DNA of 64,000 nucleotides from Malachius bipustulatus (lineage: Eukaryota > Arthropoda > Insecta > Coleoptera > Melyridae): NCBI GenBank assembly GCA_910589415.1, contig OU342636.1:7608437-7672436 (forward strand), written 5' to 3'. The first letter of the stretch is position 1, and every line of letters starts with the position of its first letter. Positions 54,601-59,589 of this stretch are shown here, one piece after another. The notes under the pieces are model-generated. The model did no database searches. It was not told where the DNA came from and saw only the letters and a program-made list of their open reading frames with translations. The position numbers and the translations under genes were made by a program.

Positions 54601-56781
54601 CCTTAGGAATAAAGATGACTTGTTCTCTCCTCCAGGCTTGTGGTATGTATCCCAAAGCCAGGCTGCTTCTAAATATTCTTTTGAGATATGGTATGAGATC
54701 CTCCAGTCCTCTGCAGAAGAGCCGAAAATATGTCTTCCACCCCGGGCGACTTGAACGGTTGAAAGGTGCCGATTGCCCATTTCAGTCTTCTGAGGTCCAT
54801 ATTGTTTTTGCAACCTCCCAATCTCCTCCCCTGGGTTTACCAGATTCAAACAAAATCAGGCAGTGCTGCTTTCAGTGCACTGCCTGGAAAGTGAGTTTCT
54901 AGCAGAAGTAGAGCTCTTTGCTCTTCGCCTTCTGTATAGTTCCCGTCAGGTTTTCTGAGCGACATTGTTCCTTGGACAATGCCTTTCACGACAGCTTTGT
55001 GAAGTCTGGATGCTTCAGGTGTTGAGGTGATCCCTACAAAAGTCACCGAAACTCTTCCTTTTAGCTTTCATGATTTCATTATTGTAGGTTGTCAATACCG
55101 CCATGTAGCCCTGCCAGTCTTCATCGCGCTTTGCTTTATTGAAAAACCTTTGAATTTCTGCCCGGAGCTTGGATAAGTGTTCTTTCCACAAAGGAGTTTT
55201 CCTACAATTTATTTTCTGTCTAATAGGGTAGCTGGATTCATATGAATATTTCATGGCTGTTTTCTCTTAGACTGGTGTTGAATGTGTCCCAGTTGGTGTT
55301 TCTCGGATTTCCGATGAGGGTGTTTTCTTGCCAGAGTCCCCTCATGTTGAATTCTATTATTCTGTGATCAGAGAGTCAAGATCCCGTTTCATAAATTTTG
55401 AAAGACATACATATTTATTTAATGTTGTTTCTTATCAGGATGCAGGCCCTTGGGGTATCACTTCTGACGTCCCAAATTGTCTTGCAATCCTTTCGTGGTA
55501 GGTCCCTTACCTGCCGCTTGTATATCCAAGGTTCTTGTATAAGCGCAATGCCTAGGAATGACCTTTCGAACGGCCGAGTTATGATGGCTGATGCCCCCTA
55601 GCATGAAGGGCCATCCTAGTGACATTTGTTGTGCCTATACTGGTCATTGATCTTCTTTTGTTGGGGTGCTTGCCCCAACAAATTGTCCAGATTGCCGACT
55701 GCCATGACGGGTGGCAAGCCCCGCTCGGTCAGCAGTCTGTTTTGCGGTGATGTCCTGTGATTTCTTATCTTTTTGTTTCTTCTCATGGTTGATCCCACAA
55801 GTAGCTAGGGAAGGGTGTTCCACCCATGCAAAGGTGAGGGGATTAATACAACGGGGGGCCCCCTGATGCGCCAAGGTTCGTCGCTAACTGCCGAGCTCCT
55901 CCTCGACCACCCATATGATGGGTATTTTATGTGTGACACTGTATGGGGATGATGAAATTCTATTAGTGATGAACTATTTTTTCCTATTCAAGCTTGCTTA
56001 TATCGTTTACTACTACGGGAAATATATTATTTTGTGAACTTTCAGAGGCTCTCTACAACTGGGCCTGTAAAGGAAAGTAAACTCATTTTAATACACTTGT
56101 ATATCTATATACACACATATTGTCATATTTTTAATACCTCTTTATACTTATTTAAAGATACTTGAATACTTGGAAGACTTGGCGAAATACTGGACCGATG
56201 GTTATGCAAGCAAAGTAACCTATAGACAAGCGTGTCCAGCTTTTAAAGATTTCATATCCAAGTTTACAGAGTGAGGTTTTTTTACATTTTTGCTTAAATA
56301 TATTTGACAAAAGAAATTTAATTGCAGACAGACACCCTACCCGAAAGCCACGGTATATTTTACTCATTCAGGGACATTGCTGAAGATGTACGCCCATCTA
56401 GGTTTATACAGGGACGTGGGTCATTTGACGGCTAATGATTTTGTTCATTATAAAGACAACAGAAAATGGAGAACAGGCGTTATTGATACTTTTGGTTCAA
56501 ATCTTGCTTTCGTCTTGCATAAGTGAGTGTTGGAATTAAATTAATTAAAATTGAAACCTACACATTGTTAAAAATGTGGGGTAATAATAATAACAACAAT
56601 TATTGTTTAATTTTACAGTTGTGGTGGACGTCAAAAAGTGCTGCTATTACATCAGGAACAAATAATTAGATGGCCAAGTTGTCCTGACAGTGATTTGTGT
56701 GAGCTTGATAGAATTATCGAACATTACGAGAGCAGTATTAACGATTGTGATTTTGACGAGATTTGTCAAAATCGTTTATAA
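30522..56781 (+). CDS. Mipp1: Multiple inositol polyphosphate phosphatase 1, nine exons, complete
   Basis: Histidine acid phosphatase that removes phosphates from inositol polyphosphates (InsP6 and lower) in the ER lumen or secretory route. Joined exons (30,522-30,690; 30,774-30,905; 30,995-31,176; 50,151-50,276; 50,331-50,484; 50,539-50,642; 56,158-56,270; 56,328-56,522; 56,619-56,781) total 1,338 nt, that is 445 residues and TAA, with all phases matching. Residues 1-20 form a signal peptide. CTPEKLWMLVRHGTRTPS (about residues 58-75) holds the RHGxRxP catalytic motif. KFRFTNTRRTEESAKSFATG and SPWC are family hallmarks. Near the C-terminus the second catalytic site reads HSGTLLKM where many family members have HAE. 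Introns 3 and 6 are swollen by TEs. Length is close to the family's usual 450-490. Confidence 0.93.
30774..30905 (+). CDS. Mipp1: Mipp1 exon 2 (catalytic RHG motif)
   Basis: Acceptor TTTTCCTACTCAG, donor GTAAGA. Contains LWMLVRHGTRTPSSKTIERM; the His forms the phosphohistidine intermediate. Confidence 0.95.
30995..31176 (+). CDS. Mipp1: Mipp1 exon 3
   Basis: Acceptor TCTGCCATAATAG, donor GTGAGA. LTHEGEEEMMGLAERMQSRF is a conserved helix of the family. Ends in phase 0 at SYQ, and the next exon is 18,974 bp downstream. Confidence 0.93.
31177..31534. other. Start of Mipp1 intron 3, no feature seen
   Basis: Unique-looking AT-rich intron sequence without recognised repeats or coding, up to the first TE end at 31,535. 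Confidence 0.5.
31668..32228. mobile_element. CATCCGCGG MITE, copy 1 (about 560 bp)
   Basis: Inverted ends CATCCGCGGCTCCTACAGTTT and AACTTAGGAGCCGCGGATG, with less perfect outward extension (GGTCATTATTTA and TAAACAATTACC). Internal sequence (GGGGTGGAGAACATACCTAT, CAAAGAGGCCTTAGTTGTGA) is shared with 59,011-59,557. Inserted in the left arm of the 31,535-41,784 element. Confidence 0.82.
32432..32788. mobile_element. Hairpin MITE, about 357 bp
   Basis: CATAGCCGACTTTTGTTTTC, CTTATGGCC and GTCGTTCGGTATAAAAAA are mirrored at 32,700-32,788 (TTTTTTATACCGAACGAC, GTCATAAGAAAAACAAAAGC). AT-rich loop; no coding. Confidence 0.75.
32825..33260 (-). mobile_element. LINE 3' end with (AATC)n tail, minus strand
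   Basis: About seven AATC units followed by TTTATTGGTCAATGTACACA. Read on the minus strand this is CCAATAAAGATTGATTGATT, that is, a polyadenylation-like signal and a simple-repeat tail typical of LINE 3' ends. The following 400 bases are non-coding 3' UTR-like sequence. Class not determined. Confidence 0.45.
33403..35086. mobile_element. FB-B palindromic element, 1.68 kb
   Basis: Near-perfect palindrome. The left arm begins GGGTTACTGGTAACTGGATA at about 33,405 and the right arm ends with its complement followed by CCCTG and TA. Arms are about 840 bp and meet at a GTCTGTCT run (34,248-34,272). ORFs on both strands are mirror images (ISPLCTVTEEQILKSGRF on plus 33,843 and minus 34,645) and show no family. 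The CAGGG start (lost on the left) links it to the other TA-flanked elements here. Confidence 0.85.
35201..35234 (-). ncRNA. Degenerate hammerhead ribozyme-like motif, Penelope tail
   Basis: On the minus strand: TGATCAAGGGATTAATCAAT followed by CCCGAAACGTC. This gives stem II (GGGATT with AATCCC), GAAAC and a GTC cleavage triplet in hammerhead order, but the CUGAUGA core reads GUGAUCA, so it is likely inactive. Penelope-like elements are known to carry hammerhead motifs in their terminal repeats. It lies downstream of the Penelope body at 36.4-38.2 kb if the LINE between is removed. Confidence 0.4.
35353..36415 (-). mobile_element. LINE fragment with (TTA)n tail, minus strand
   Basis: Ends (minus) in GGAATAAATGTTATTATTAT and further TTA repeats, a usual LINE 3' tail, and begins inside the RT C-terminal region at about 36,404. 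5'-truncated. It appears to have inserted into the tail of the Penelope-like element. Confidence 0.7.
35922..36404 (-). pseudogene. LINE RT C-terminal domain
   Basis: 160 codons: VYHALVETHIQYGILGWGGV followed by LETIQKRFLKII, the standard segment after the RT thumb in CR1/Jockey-like LINEs, and RFYKHLAPVIYNTIPPNFK near the end. No YADD box remains because the copy is truncated. Confidence 0.75.
36715..37000 (-). pseudogene. PLE GIY-YIG endonuclease
   Basis: Reading minus: VYKIPCNNCEGKYIGQTLQHL has the Cys pair and the YIGQT form of the GIY-YIG core; after a frameshift, ALNRHKYDTGHEFKYDNTEI and ATERN follow, with the conserved His residues and Glu. This nuclease nicks target DNA for integration. 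Confidence 0.75.
37160..38234 (-). pseudogene. PLE reverse transcriptase
   Basis: Three overlapping frame segments (38,234-37,836; 37,822-37,463; 37,435-37,160). Catalytic boxes in order: LISLDVKSLY, MGSPISSVIAQ and YVDDCI. RYLNFQSEDHITQKKSVIVA and YRPDIINKAKTILINN then form the PLE-specific region (usual HP..K..I pattern) leading to the nuclease. The first Asp lies in DVKSLY and the second pair in YVDD. Confidence 0.85.
38341..39217. mobile_element. FB-A foldback element, copy 4, long-ended variant (877 bp)
   Basis: Ends CAGGGTGTCCCAGCTTATTC (then GAAGCGGTCTCTGTAGG), as in copy 3, not the TTATTCACGG ends of copies 1, 2 (and 5 has GGGCCACGG). The inner arms and spacer are as in copy 1. Flanked by TA on both sides; its right TA is immediately followed by the next element. 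Confidence 0.87.
39222..41377 (-). mobile_element. DD41D Tc1/mariner-superfamily transposon with 425-bp TIRs (2,156 bp)
   Basis: Ends CAGGGTGGTCCAACTTAAAA, mirrored at 41,358-41,377, with TA flanks (39,220-39,221 and 41,378-41,379). TIRs continue about 425 bp each (to about 39,650 and from about 40,945) and contain a second CAGGGTGTTAAAG end-like motif. The centre encodes a near-complete transposase on the minus strand. The CAGGGTGG end makes it the best candidate relative of the source that moved the foldback families here. Confidence 0.88.
39832..40822 (-). pseudogene. DD41D transposase with two lesions
   Basis: N-terminal part (40,822-40,385): FSNQEYADMHFIYGFCEGNA then EYRRRFPNRR is an insect-type helix-turn-helix (DUF4817-like), followed by RTTGHSKSTILRVLKRD, the second DNA-binding helix set. 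C-terminal part (from about 40,380): ILWTDESYF holds the first Asp, WFQLDGCPAYF the second, and SPDLTPLDFYLWDHLKE the third, with 41 residues between the second and third. The parts are separated by one extra T in a T run at about 40,388 and a stop where the family has Trp. Otherwise it looks young. Confidence 0.85.
41787..42057 (-). repeat. Repeat flanking the minus LTR, shared with other sites
   Basis: GTAAGGTTGGGTTTCTCGCG at 41,787 has an inverted partner at about 49,705-49,727 (ACGTGAAAACCCAACCTTAC). CTCTCAGCGTTGCCACAT (about 41,872) matches the left arm of the giant palindrome at about 24,635. May be a Gypsy leader with an inserted GC-rich repeat. Confidence 0.45.
42058..42600 (-). mobile_element. 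Gypsy LTR, minus orientation
   Basis: Read minus it matches 49,133-49,650: TTCTAGATTCC(A/G)CGGCCAGG, GAAGTATACAGAGTAAGGAA, GTATAGACAAGTGGTGTAAT, GAATAAAGACATTTGCAGAC, ending at TGTAACA (42,058). Contains an AATAAA. No coding next to it in this orientation, so a solo or truncated LTR. Confidence 0.78.
42655..42790. repeat. Segment shared with the THAP transposon
   Basis: GGTAATTAACTCTTC, AGCAATATCAGACCAA and TTTTGATAATACAGGGCATT match 21,533-21,660, inside the THAP transposon. Either a fragment of another copy of that transposon or an element inserted in both. Confidence 0.6.
42879..43843. mobile_element. Possible TIR element of about 965 bp
   Basis: TCTGTACACTGAGAGTTGTC at 42,879-42,898 is mirrored at 43,824-43,843. 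The inner continuation (TGTTGTG and TGACAAC) is partly mirrored. It contains the MITE at 43,148-43,294. No coding. Confidence 0.5.
43148..43294. mobile_element. Short palindromic MITE (GCCCGTATTCACAAAC ends), copy 2
   Basis: Same hairpin as 6,164-6,314 in inverse orientation, including GCAAAAAAACTGCATATCTC and the AATTATTTAGGAAATTATCG stem. Confidence 0.82.
44090..44356 (-). pseudogene. LINE-C C-terminal Cys/His segment
   Basis: TGHCKLGHHLHRRG, CRLCLKDSETAKHVLCECPAL: the C-x2-C...H...C pattern usual at the end of ORF2 in R1/LOA/Jockey-like LINEs. Confidence 0.78.
44380..45290 (-). pseudogene. LINE-C RT thumb and RNase H
   Basis: AYKVLPRRDVWEDTRNELLK then FSWFTDGSKTSIGA contains the first RNase H Asp (TDGSK). 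WIQGHAGYGENELADSLARK contains the last His/Asp motif. The Glu and second Asp motifs lie in the decayed middle. Confidence 0.75.
45298..45720 (-). pseudogene. LINE-C reverse transcriptase palm
   Basis: VDVQAYADDLVILIKGRSIA carries the catalytic Asp pair. The GVPAG..-like box lies just before (GCGGGTACCCCCTCGCGGGC, read minus). Broken after about 45,530. Confidence 0.75.
46548..47260 (-). pseudogene. LINE-C endonuclease
   Basis: KCIQINLQHAKASSYVLGMK and IALIQEPWLGK (minus, about 47,145-47,010) are the N-terminal motifs of the APE-type endonuclease (Asn and Glu of the active site). CSDHRQITF near 46,745 holds the catalytic Asp-His. The middle is degraded. Confidence 0.75.
47196..47621 (-). pseudogene. 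LINE-C ORF1 (gag-like), C-terminal part
   Basis: 141 codons. ETLGFRPYYGLKGIVQFRPK then a basic, Gly/Pro/Lys-rich tail (GPSRGGAHKPPNRGTSRYGK), as in LINE nucleocapsid-like proteins. The usual CCHC zinc knuckles are not present in this piece, so it is truncated at its start. Confidence 0.55.
47670..49132 (+). mobile_element. Ty3/Gypsy pol fragment
   Basis: RT from FKVMPFGLCNAPATFERLME and CLVYLDDVMVMG (47,670-47,916); after a frameshift, SIRDWPTPKDRQKVGSFLGF; RNase H TDASNIGLGAVLSQ to RAGRLHQNADALSR (48,230-48,590); then a decayed stretch; and the integrase C-terminus GPYTIIKRINDVVYQI near 48,950. The integrase catalytic core is missing. 5' part (gag, protease, RT start) absent. Confidence 0.87.
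49133..49650 (+). mobile_element. Gypsy 3' LTR, plus orientation (518 bp)
   Basis: Starts TGTAACGAGAAATAACCC and ends GAGACCCGTAACA, the TGTAAC/GTAACA type of Gypsy LTR. AATAAA at 49,596-49,601 would end the transcript. It follows the pol fragment in the correct order, and its sequence matches the minus LTR at 42,058-42,600. Confidence 0.82.
49651..50150. other. Mipp1 intron 3, 3' end
   Basis: After the LTR, a block ACTGGTGACGTGAAAACCCA mirrors 41,787-41,830 and looks like Gypsy leader sequence. The rest is plain AT-rich intron up to exon 4. Confidence 0.45.
50151..50276 (+). CDS. Mipp1: Mipp1 exon 4
   Basis: Follows ATTATATGAAG, an acceptor with a poor pyrimidine tract. FRFTNTRRTEESAKSFATGL matches the family. 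Ends LILR; the phase requires the donor GTCGGT at 50,277, although a textbook GTAAGA lies four bases downstream and would shift the frame. Confidence 0.88.
50331..50484 (+). CDS. Mipp1: Mipp1 exon 5
   Basis: Acceptor is a long T run then GTAG. FYKMCKHWQSTVKKNSKTRI and on; donor GTGAGT after one base of a Ser codon. Confidence 0.92.
50539..50642 (+). CDS. Mipp1: Mipp1 exon 6
   Basis: Acceptor CTCTTTTTGTAG, donor GTGAGA. DVKLIYTACAYETAWNEKQT then RSPWCSVL, the conserved SPWC segment with a structural Cys. Confidence 0.95.
50795..51370 (-). mobile_element. LINE-C-like 3' fragment plus GC-rich LINE-related segment
   Basis: 50,795-51,000 repeats the 3' end of LINE-C (TAGATTAGATTCATCATGAG, CCACTGCGACCGTAGGTCTA, TGTATCCAGGTCCTCCGG) with GATTA-repeat tail. 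A small inverted duplication ATCAGGTCAGCCTCTGATGG lies within. 51,003-51,370 is GC-rich and shares motif order with 55,700-55,930 (a ...GGGGTGCGCC/CCCCCTGATGCGCC block before CTGAGCTACC/CTGCCGAGCTCC), so it is probably from the 5' part of another LINE. In Mipp1 intron 6. Confidence 0.6.
51471..52260 (-). mobile_element. Mariner (DD34D type), decayed
   Basis: Minus strand: WIKVGEPAPKKAKIVLYAGK, then GK.IATFFGS near 52,000, KKRPHLAKKK-like and VVFHQDNTRVHT (51,865-51,900), all standard mariner transposase. FHQDNTRVHT holds the second Asp. The third-Asp region is degraded (PYPPPEI-like near 51,700). Distinct from the two DD41D elements. TIRs not resolved. Confidence 0.72.
52490..53480 (-). pseudogene. 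LINE-D RNase H and C-terminal Cys/His
   Basis: IKWYTDGSKATEGTGAGVYG (first Asp), LQFELHAIEVCAQINL (Glu), IILTDS (second Asp), WIPGHTGIEGNERANSLARK (C-terminal His; the final Asp is Asn here), then CKLNEHLRKL and CRFRREENKTPRHLFTNC. One frame break near 53,040. Confidence 0.8.
53481..53654. mobile_element. Hairpin MITE with ATGTCCGTATTCATCAA ends
   Basis: Left ATGTCCGTATTCATCAAACT and right TGATGAATACGGGCAT are mirrored, with TATAACTCTGG/CCAGAGGTTATA further in. It interrupts LINE-D. The GCCCGTATTCA end type is the same as in the MITEs at 6,164 and 43,148, but the interior differs. Confidence 0.75.
53878..54849 (-). pseudogene. LINE-D reverse transcriptase
   Basis: PQAWRREQVIFIPKAGRKDT and SFRSICLTSFLLKVMEKIID (RT boxes 1-2), QHAYRAGRSTETALYELTEK, TSLDI (first Asp), then CIGYADDIVIMV (second Asp pair). 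The last two parts lie in different frames. Confidence 0.8.
56158..56270 (+). CDS. Mipp1: Mipp1 exon 7
   Basis: Acceptor TACTTATTTAAAG, donor GTGAGG. ILEYLEDLAKYWTDGYASKV matches the LEYL.DL..YW..GY family pattern. Confidence 0.95.
56328..56522 (+). CDS. Mipp1: Mipp1 exon 8 (second catalytic site)
   Basis: Acceptor ATTTAATTGCAG, donor GTGAGT. YFTHSGTLLKMYAHLGLYRD corresponds to the C-terminal HAE/HD site of histidine phosphatases; here Ser-Gly follows the His. WRTGVIDTFGSNLAFVLH follows. Confidence 0.93.
56619..56781 (+). CDS. Mipp1: Mipp1 exon 9 and stop
   Basis: Acceptor TTTAATTTTACAG. CGGRQKVLLLHQEQIIRWPS then a Cys/Asp-rich end and TAA at 56,779-56,781. No ER-retention signal such as KDEL. 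Confidence 0.93.
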
Positions 56782-56916
56782 TGTCAAAAATAAGAAAAAA
56801 AAATTTGAGTTCAAATAGTGAGAGAGTTACAAAGTAATCTAGTTTTGGGAAGCTTTAAAATGAAAAATATAAGTGATTGATTATTGTAAAGAATTAATTA
56901 TTGTTTTTATTATTTA

Positions 56917-56922
56917 AATAAA
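56917..56922 (+). promoter_or_regulatory. Mipp1 polyadenylation signal
   Basis: AATAAA about 136 bases after the Mipp1 stop codon, in AT-rich 3' UTR. The expected position and sequence make it the likely signal. Confidence 0.7.
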
Positions 56923-57040
56923 TTTTATCTTGTGAACTTTCTTGTCATTAGTAGGTATGAAGAGTTTAGTTCACTTCTAGTCATTTGGATCATTTCAAAG
57001 AGACAATATTGTAACAAAGGAACACCGAGATTTATTCTGG

Positions 57041-57545
57041 ATTCATGTTTGTTTATTTACATTCTCCAATAATAAATTTATAAGCCAGCTGATTCGCGAG
57101 ATGACAGGAATGTTATGTTCTGGCATCTGGAATTCTGATACAGAACTTCAAAATAATCCCGTACATATTCGAAAGCGTATGGCTGTGACTTGACATAACA
57201 TTCTGCGACTGGAGCCACCGGTGAAATATCCGGAAACGACGTCCGGCGGGTATACAGGCTGCACCATACCGTGTGACAAGTTTCAAAGCAGGAACATATA
57301 GTCCAATAAAGTCTAAAAAGTCATACGTATCGATTAAGAATACACATCCTTCTGATAGTCCAATTTATTTTGTTTCCTATACGTGGTTTTCATATAGTAA
57401 CCGTCCAGTTTGTCTAAACACTCCATCCCGCATAAATAAGTATACGTGAACATTGGTTTTGAATGAGAATTAAATGCACAACACAGAGGATAGAATGTCA
57501 TTACGTGAATAAATTTTATGTAGTTGTCAGTGGCTCTCAAACTGA
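57041..57545 (-). CDS. Unrecognised minus-strand ORF, perhaps a terminal exon
   Basis: Minus ORF 57,540-57,334 (ATDNYIKFIHVMTFYPLCCA and on, ending DYQKDVYS and TAA). It follows an acceptor-like CGTCAG, and AATAAA on the minus strand lies near 57,055, so it could be the last exon of a gene converging on Mipp1. No family recognised. It could equally be TE debris. Confidence 0.3.
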
Positions 57546-57651
57546 CGTAAGCGGTTCAATTCATTTTTTGAATGACTCCTTCAATAATTACGCTCGTTCA
57601 CAACTTGACAATTAACTGTTTGACATTTTGTGGTGAAATTAATAGTTATTT

Positions 57652-57772
57652 ATTATACAAGGGAAAAAAGTGATAGATTTTAGCTCGAGATGTGATTTCG
57701 TAGCGGAGGGGACAAAGACATCGAGAGCTAAAATCGCACTTTTTTCTCGTGTGTTATATACAATTTTTTTCT
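57652..57772. repeat. Hairpin of about 120 bp
   Basis: GGGAAAAAAGTGATAGATTT then TAGCTCGAGATG is mirrored by CATCGAGAGCTAAAATCGCA then CTTTTTTCTCG. A small MITE-like structure between the two candidate genes. Confidence 0.65.
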
Positions 57773-57987
57773 GCGAGAAGAAATACCAGTGTTAGAATGT
57801 CGAAAAACGTAGTTAGATAACTGAAAATTATGTCGGAAAAATGATTTATGTTAAACTTGGATTTTCAAACTGTCTTTTATCGTAATTGACGTTGCCTGGA
57901 AACGAAATATTAAAAATCCTTATAATGTCAATTTAATTATTCATTCATGACAGTTTATTTCGCAATTAGGTACATATAAAGTTTTAG

Positions 57988-58233
57988 ATGGATGAGTTTG
58001 ATTGTTCAATGGATAATAATAGTGATTATTGTGAAAAATCCTTTTCACTTACACCTCCAGAACTAATAAAATTAGCAGAAGAGGCATCGGCGAAATTACT
58101 ACCAAGTAAATCACAAAAAGTTTATGAAAACGCGTATTCAAGACTAATGCAATGGAATGCCAAAAAAAATCCAGCTCTTTCTCTGAGACAGTGTTATTGG
58201 CGTATTTTAATTAAAAACGATTTAATTACGTAA
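57988..58233 (+). CDS. Tyrosine recombinase-like N-terminal fragment (Crypton-type)
   Basis: 81 codons. LPSKSQKVYENAYSRLMQWN resembles the N-terminal SAM-like DNA-binding domain of the Crypton-type tyrosine recombinases found as domesticated or TE genes in insects (usual form: ...K.YE..Y..F..W...). The catalytic domain (R..HxxR..Y) is absent, so this is a first exon or a fragment. After QWNAKKNPALSLRQ the match fades. Confidence 0.45.
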   Translation: MDEFDCSMDNNSDYCEKSFSLTPPELIKLAEEASAKLLPSKSQKVYENAYSRLMQWNAKKNPALSLRQCYWRILIKNDLIT

Positions 58234-58293
58234 ACGTCATATTAATGTAATTAAAATTTTAGATAGTTTTGCAAAGATTCTTGTAAGGTCTCA

Positions 58294-58378
58294 ATGAGTG
58301 AATTTATTAATATGGATAGTGATTGTTATGAAAATTCCCTTAATAATTGCCATTTGGATAATAAGGTAACGGTCATTA
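58294..58378 (+). pseudogene. Degenerate second copy of the recombinase-like start
   Basis: MSEFINMDSDCYENSLNNCH resembles MDEFDCSMDNNSDYCEKSFS at 57,988 at DNA and protein level, then runs into the MITE and foldback at 58,366-58,381. Probably a decayed tandem copy. Confidence 0.35.
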
Positions 58379-58380
58379 TA

Positions 58381-59006
58381 CAGGGTGGGCCACGGTATAC
58401 GAAACGGAAGATTATGGCCGTGTCTCTGGATTTTAGGATCTTTTTATTTTTGGAGTGGATAGAGACCCGGCAGAGGTACGTTTTAAAATTATATTCATAA
58501 TGTACAGGGTGTAGATGTAGATGAAATGTTTATACAGGGTGATAAAAAATTCTAAAAATTCTGAGATTTCTCCACGCGTCGCCAAATAAAAAAATCAAAG
58601 AAAGCACAAATGTTTCTATACCATAGGATAGTACATAAAAAGTTACAATAGGAACATGTAAGCCGTTTTTCTCTATCTTCAGCCGTTTTCGTTGTACAGG
58701 GCCTTGAACTTGAAAAATGACGATTTTCACTTGTTTATAACTCAAAAACTTCTGAATTTAAACACCAACTGTAAAAGCCAATCTTATTTTCTCTTTTCAG
58801 ACAATCTAAAAATGCAATAACATAGGAGCATTCCATTTAAAAAAACATAACTTTGATATTTTTTATGCTTTTGGGACAGCCTGTACATTATGAATATAAT
58901 TTTAAAACGTACCTCTGCCGGTCTCTATCCACTCCAAAAATAAAAAGATCCTAAAATCCAGAGACACGGCCATAATCTTCCGTTTCGTATACCGTGGCCC
59001 ACCCTG
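58381..59006. mobile_element. FB-A foldback element, copy 5 (626 bp, one arm shortened)
   Basis: Ends CAGGGTGGGCCACGGTATAC and complement, flanked by TA. The right arm is nearly complete; the left arm stops after about 135 bp (TTCATAATGTACAGGGTGTA), then jumps to the far end of the spacer. Inserted in the left TIR of the CATCCGCGG MITE copy 2. Confidence 0.85.
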
Positions 59007-59010
59007 TATA

Positions 59011-59557
59011 CATCCGCGGCTCCTACAGTTTCACTATGGCACCTATAGGGGTGGAGAACATACCTATAGTAACACCAGGAAGGTATTTATTTGCTTTGCA
59101 AATGAAAGGGAAGGCCACAAAACGGCTTTAAAAACCAATTTTGAGAGTGCAAAGAAAGTACGGTCCTGACACAAGCGTGAAGTAAATAGCACTAGTCTCG
59201 ATGTAATTAAGGATGTATCCACTTACAACACAATGCGAGCGCTTCCAAACGTATTCATCATCATATCCGCTTATTCATATCGTGAACAGACCACAGGAAT
59301 TGATGTTACGATTTTTGGAATATAAATGCAAAATAAATGCAAAATTAAAAAAAAAAACTGTGCTATTGTTAATCTCGAAGATTTTCCTTGCCCTGAAAGT
59401 GAAAAAAAAAATAGAAATTCGACCGTAGTGCCAAAGAGGCCTTAGTTGTGACCTTAATATTAGTTTGCAATGGCTTTTGTTCGTTTCTTACCCACCCAGC
59501 ACCCCTATTTCGCTCCTCGGTCCCGAAAAAATTGATGAAACTTAGGAGCCGCGGATG
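59011..59557. mobile_element. CATCCGCGG MITE, copy 2 (about 550 bp)
   Basis: Matches 31,668-32,228 over most of its length, with ends CATCCGCGGCTCCTACAGTT and AACTTAGGAGCCGCGGATG. GGTAACGGTCATTA at 58,366 is the outermost piece of its left end, now cut off by FB-A copy 5; GGTAATT is the mirrored piece on the right (59,565-59,571). Confidence 0.82.
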
Positions 59558-59589
59558 TATATAATTACCAAGGTAACTTTCCTTTACGT

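Larger units (their letters stand above)
52262..55930 (-). mobile_element. LINE-D, R1/LOA/I-like non-LTR retrotransposon, decayed
   Basis: Minus strand, same domain order as LINE-C but a different family: 5' GC-rich part (55,930-55,616), endonuclease end and linker (55,380-54,850), RT (54,849-53,878, with GYADDIVIMV near 54,100), RNase H (53,400-52,850) and Cys/His end (52,650-52,490). It ends near a GATATT-repeat tail at about 52,262. A MITE at 53,481-53,654 splits it. Frame breaks throughout. Confidence 0.82.
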
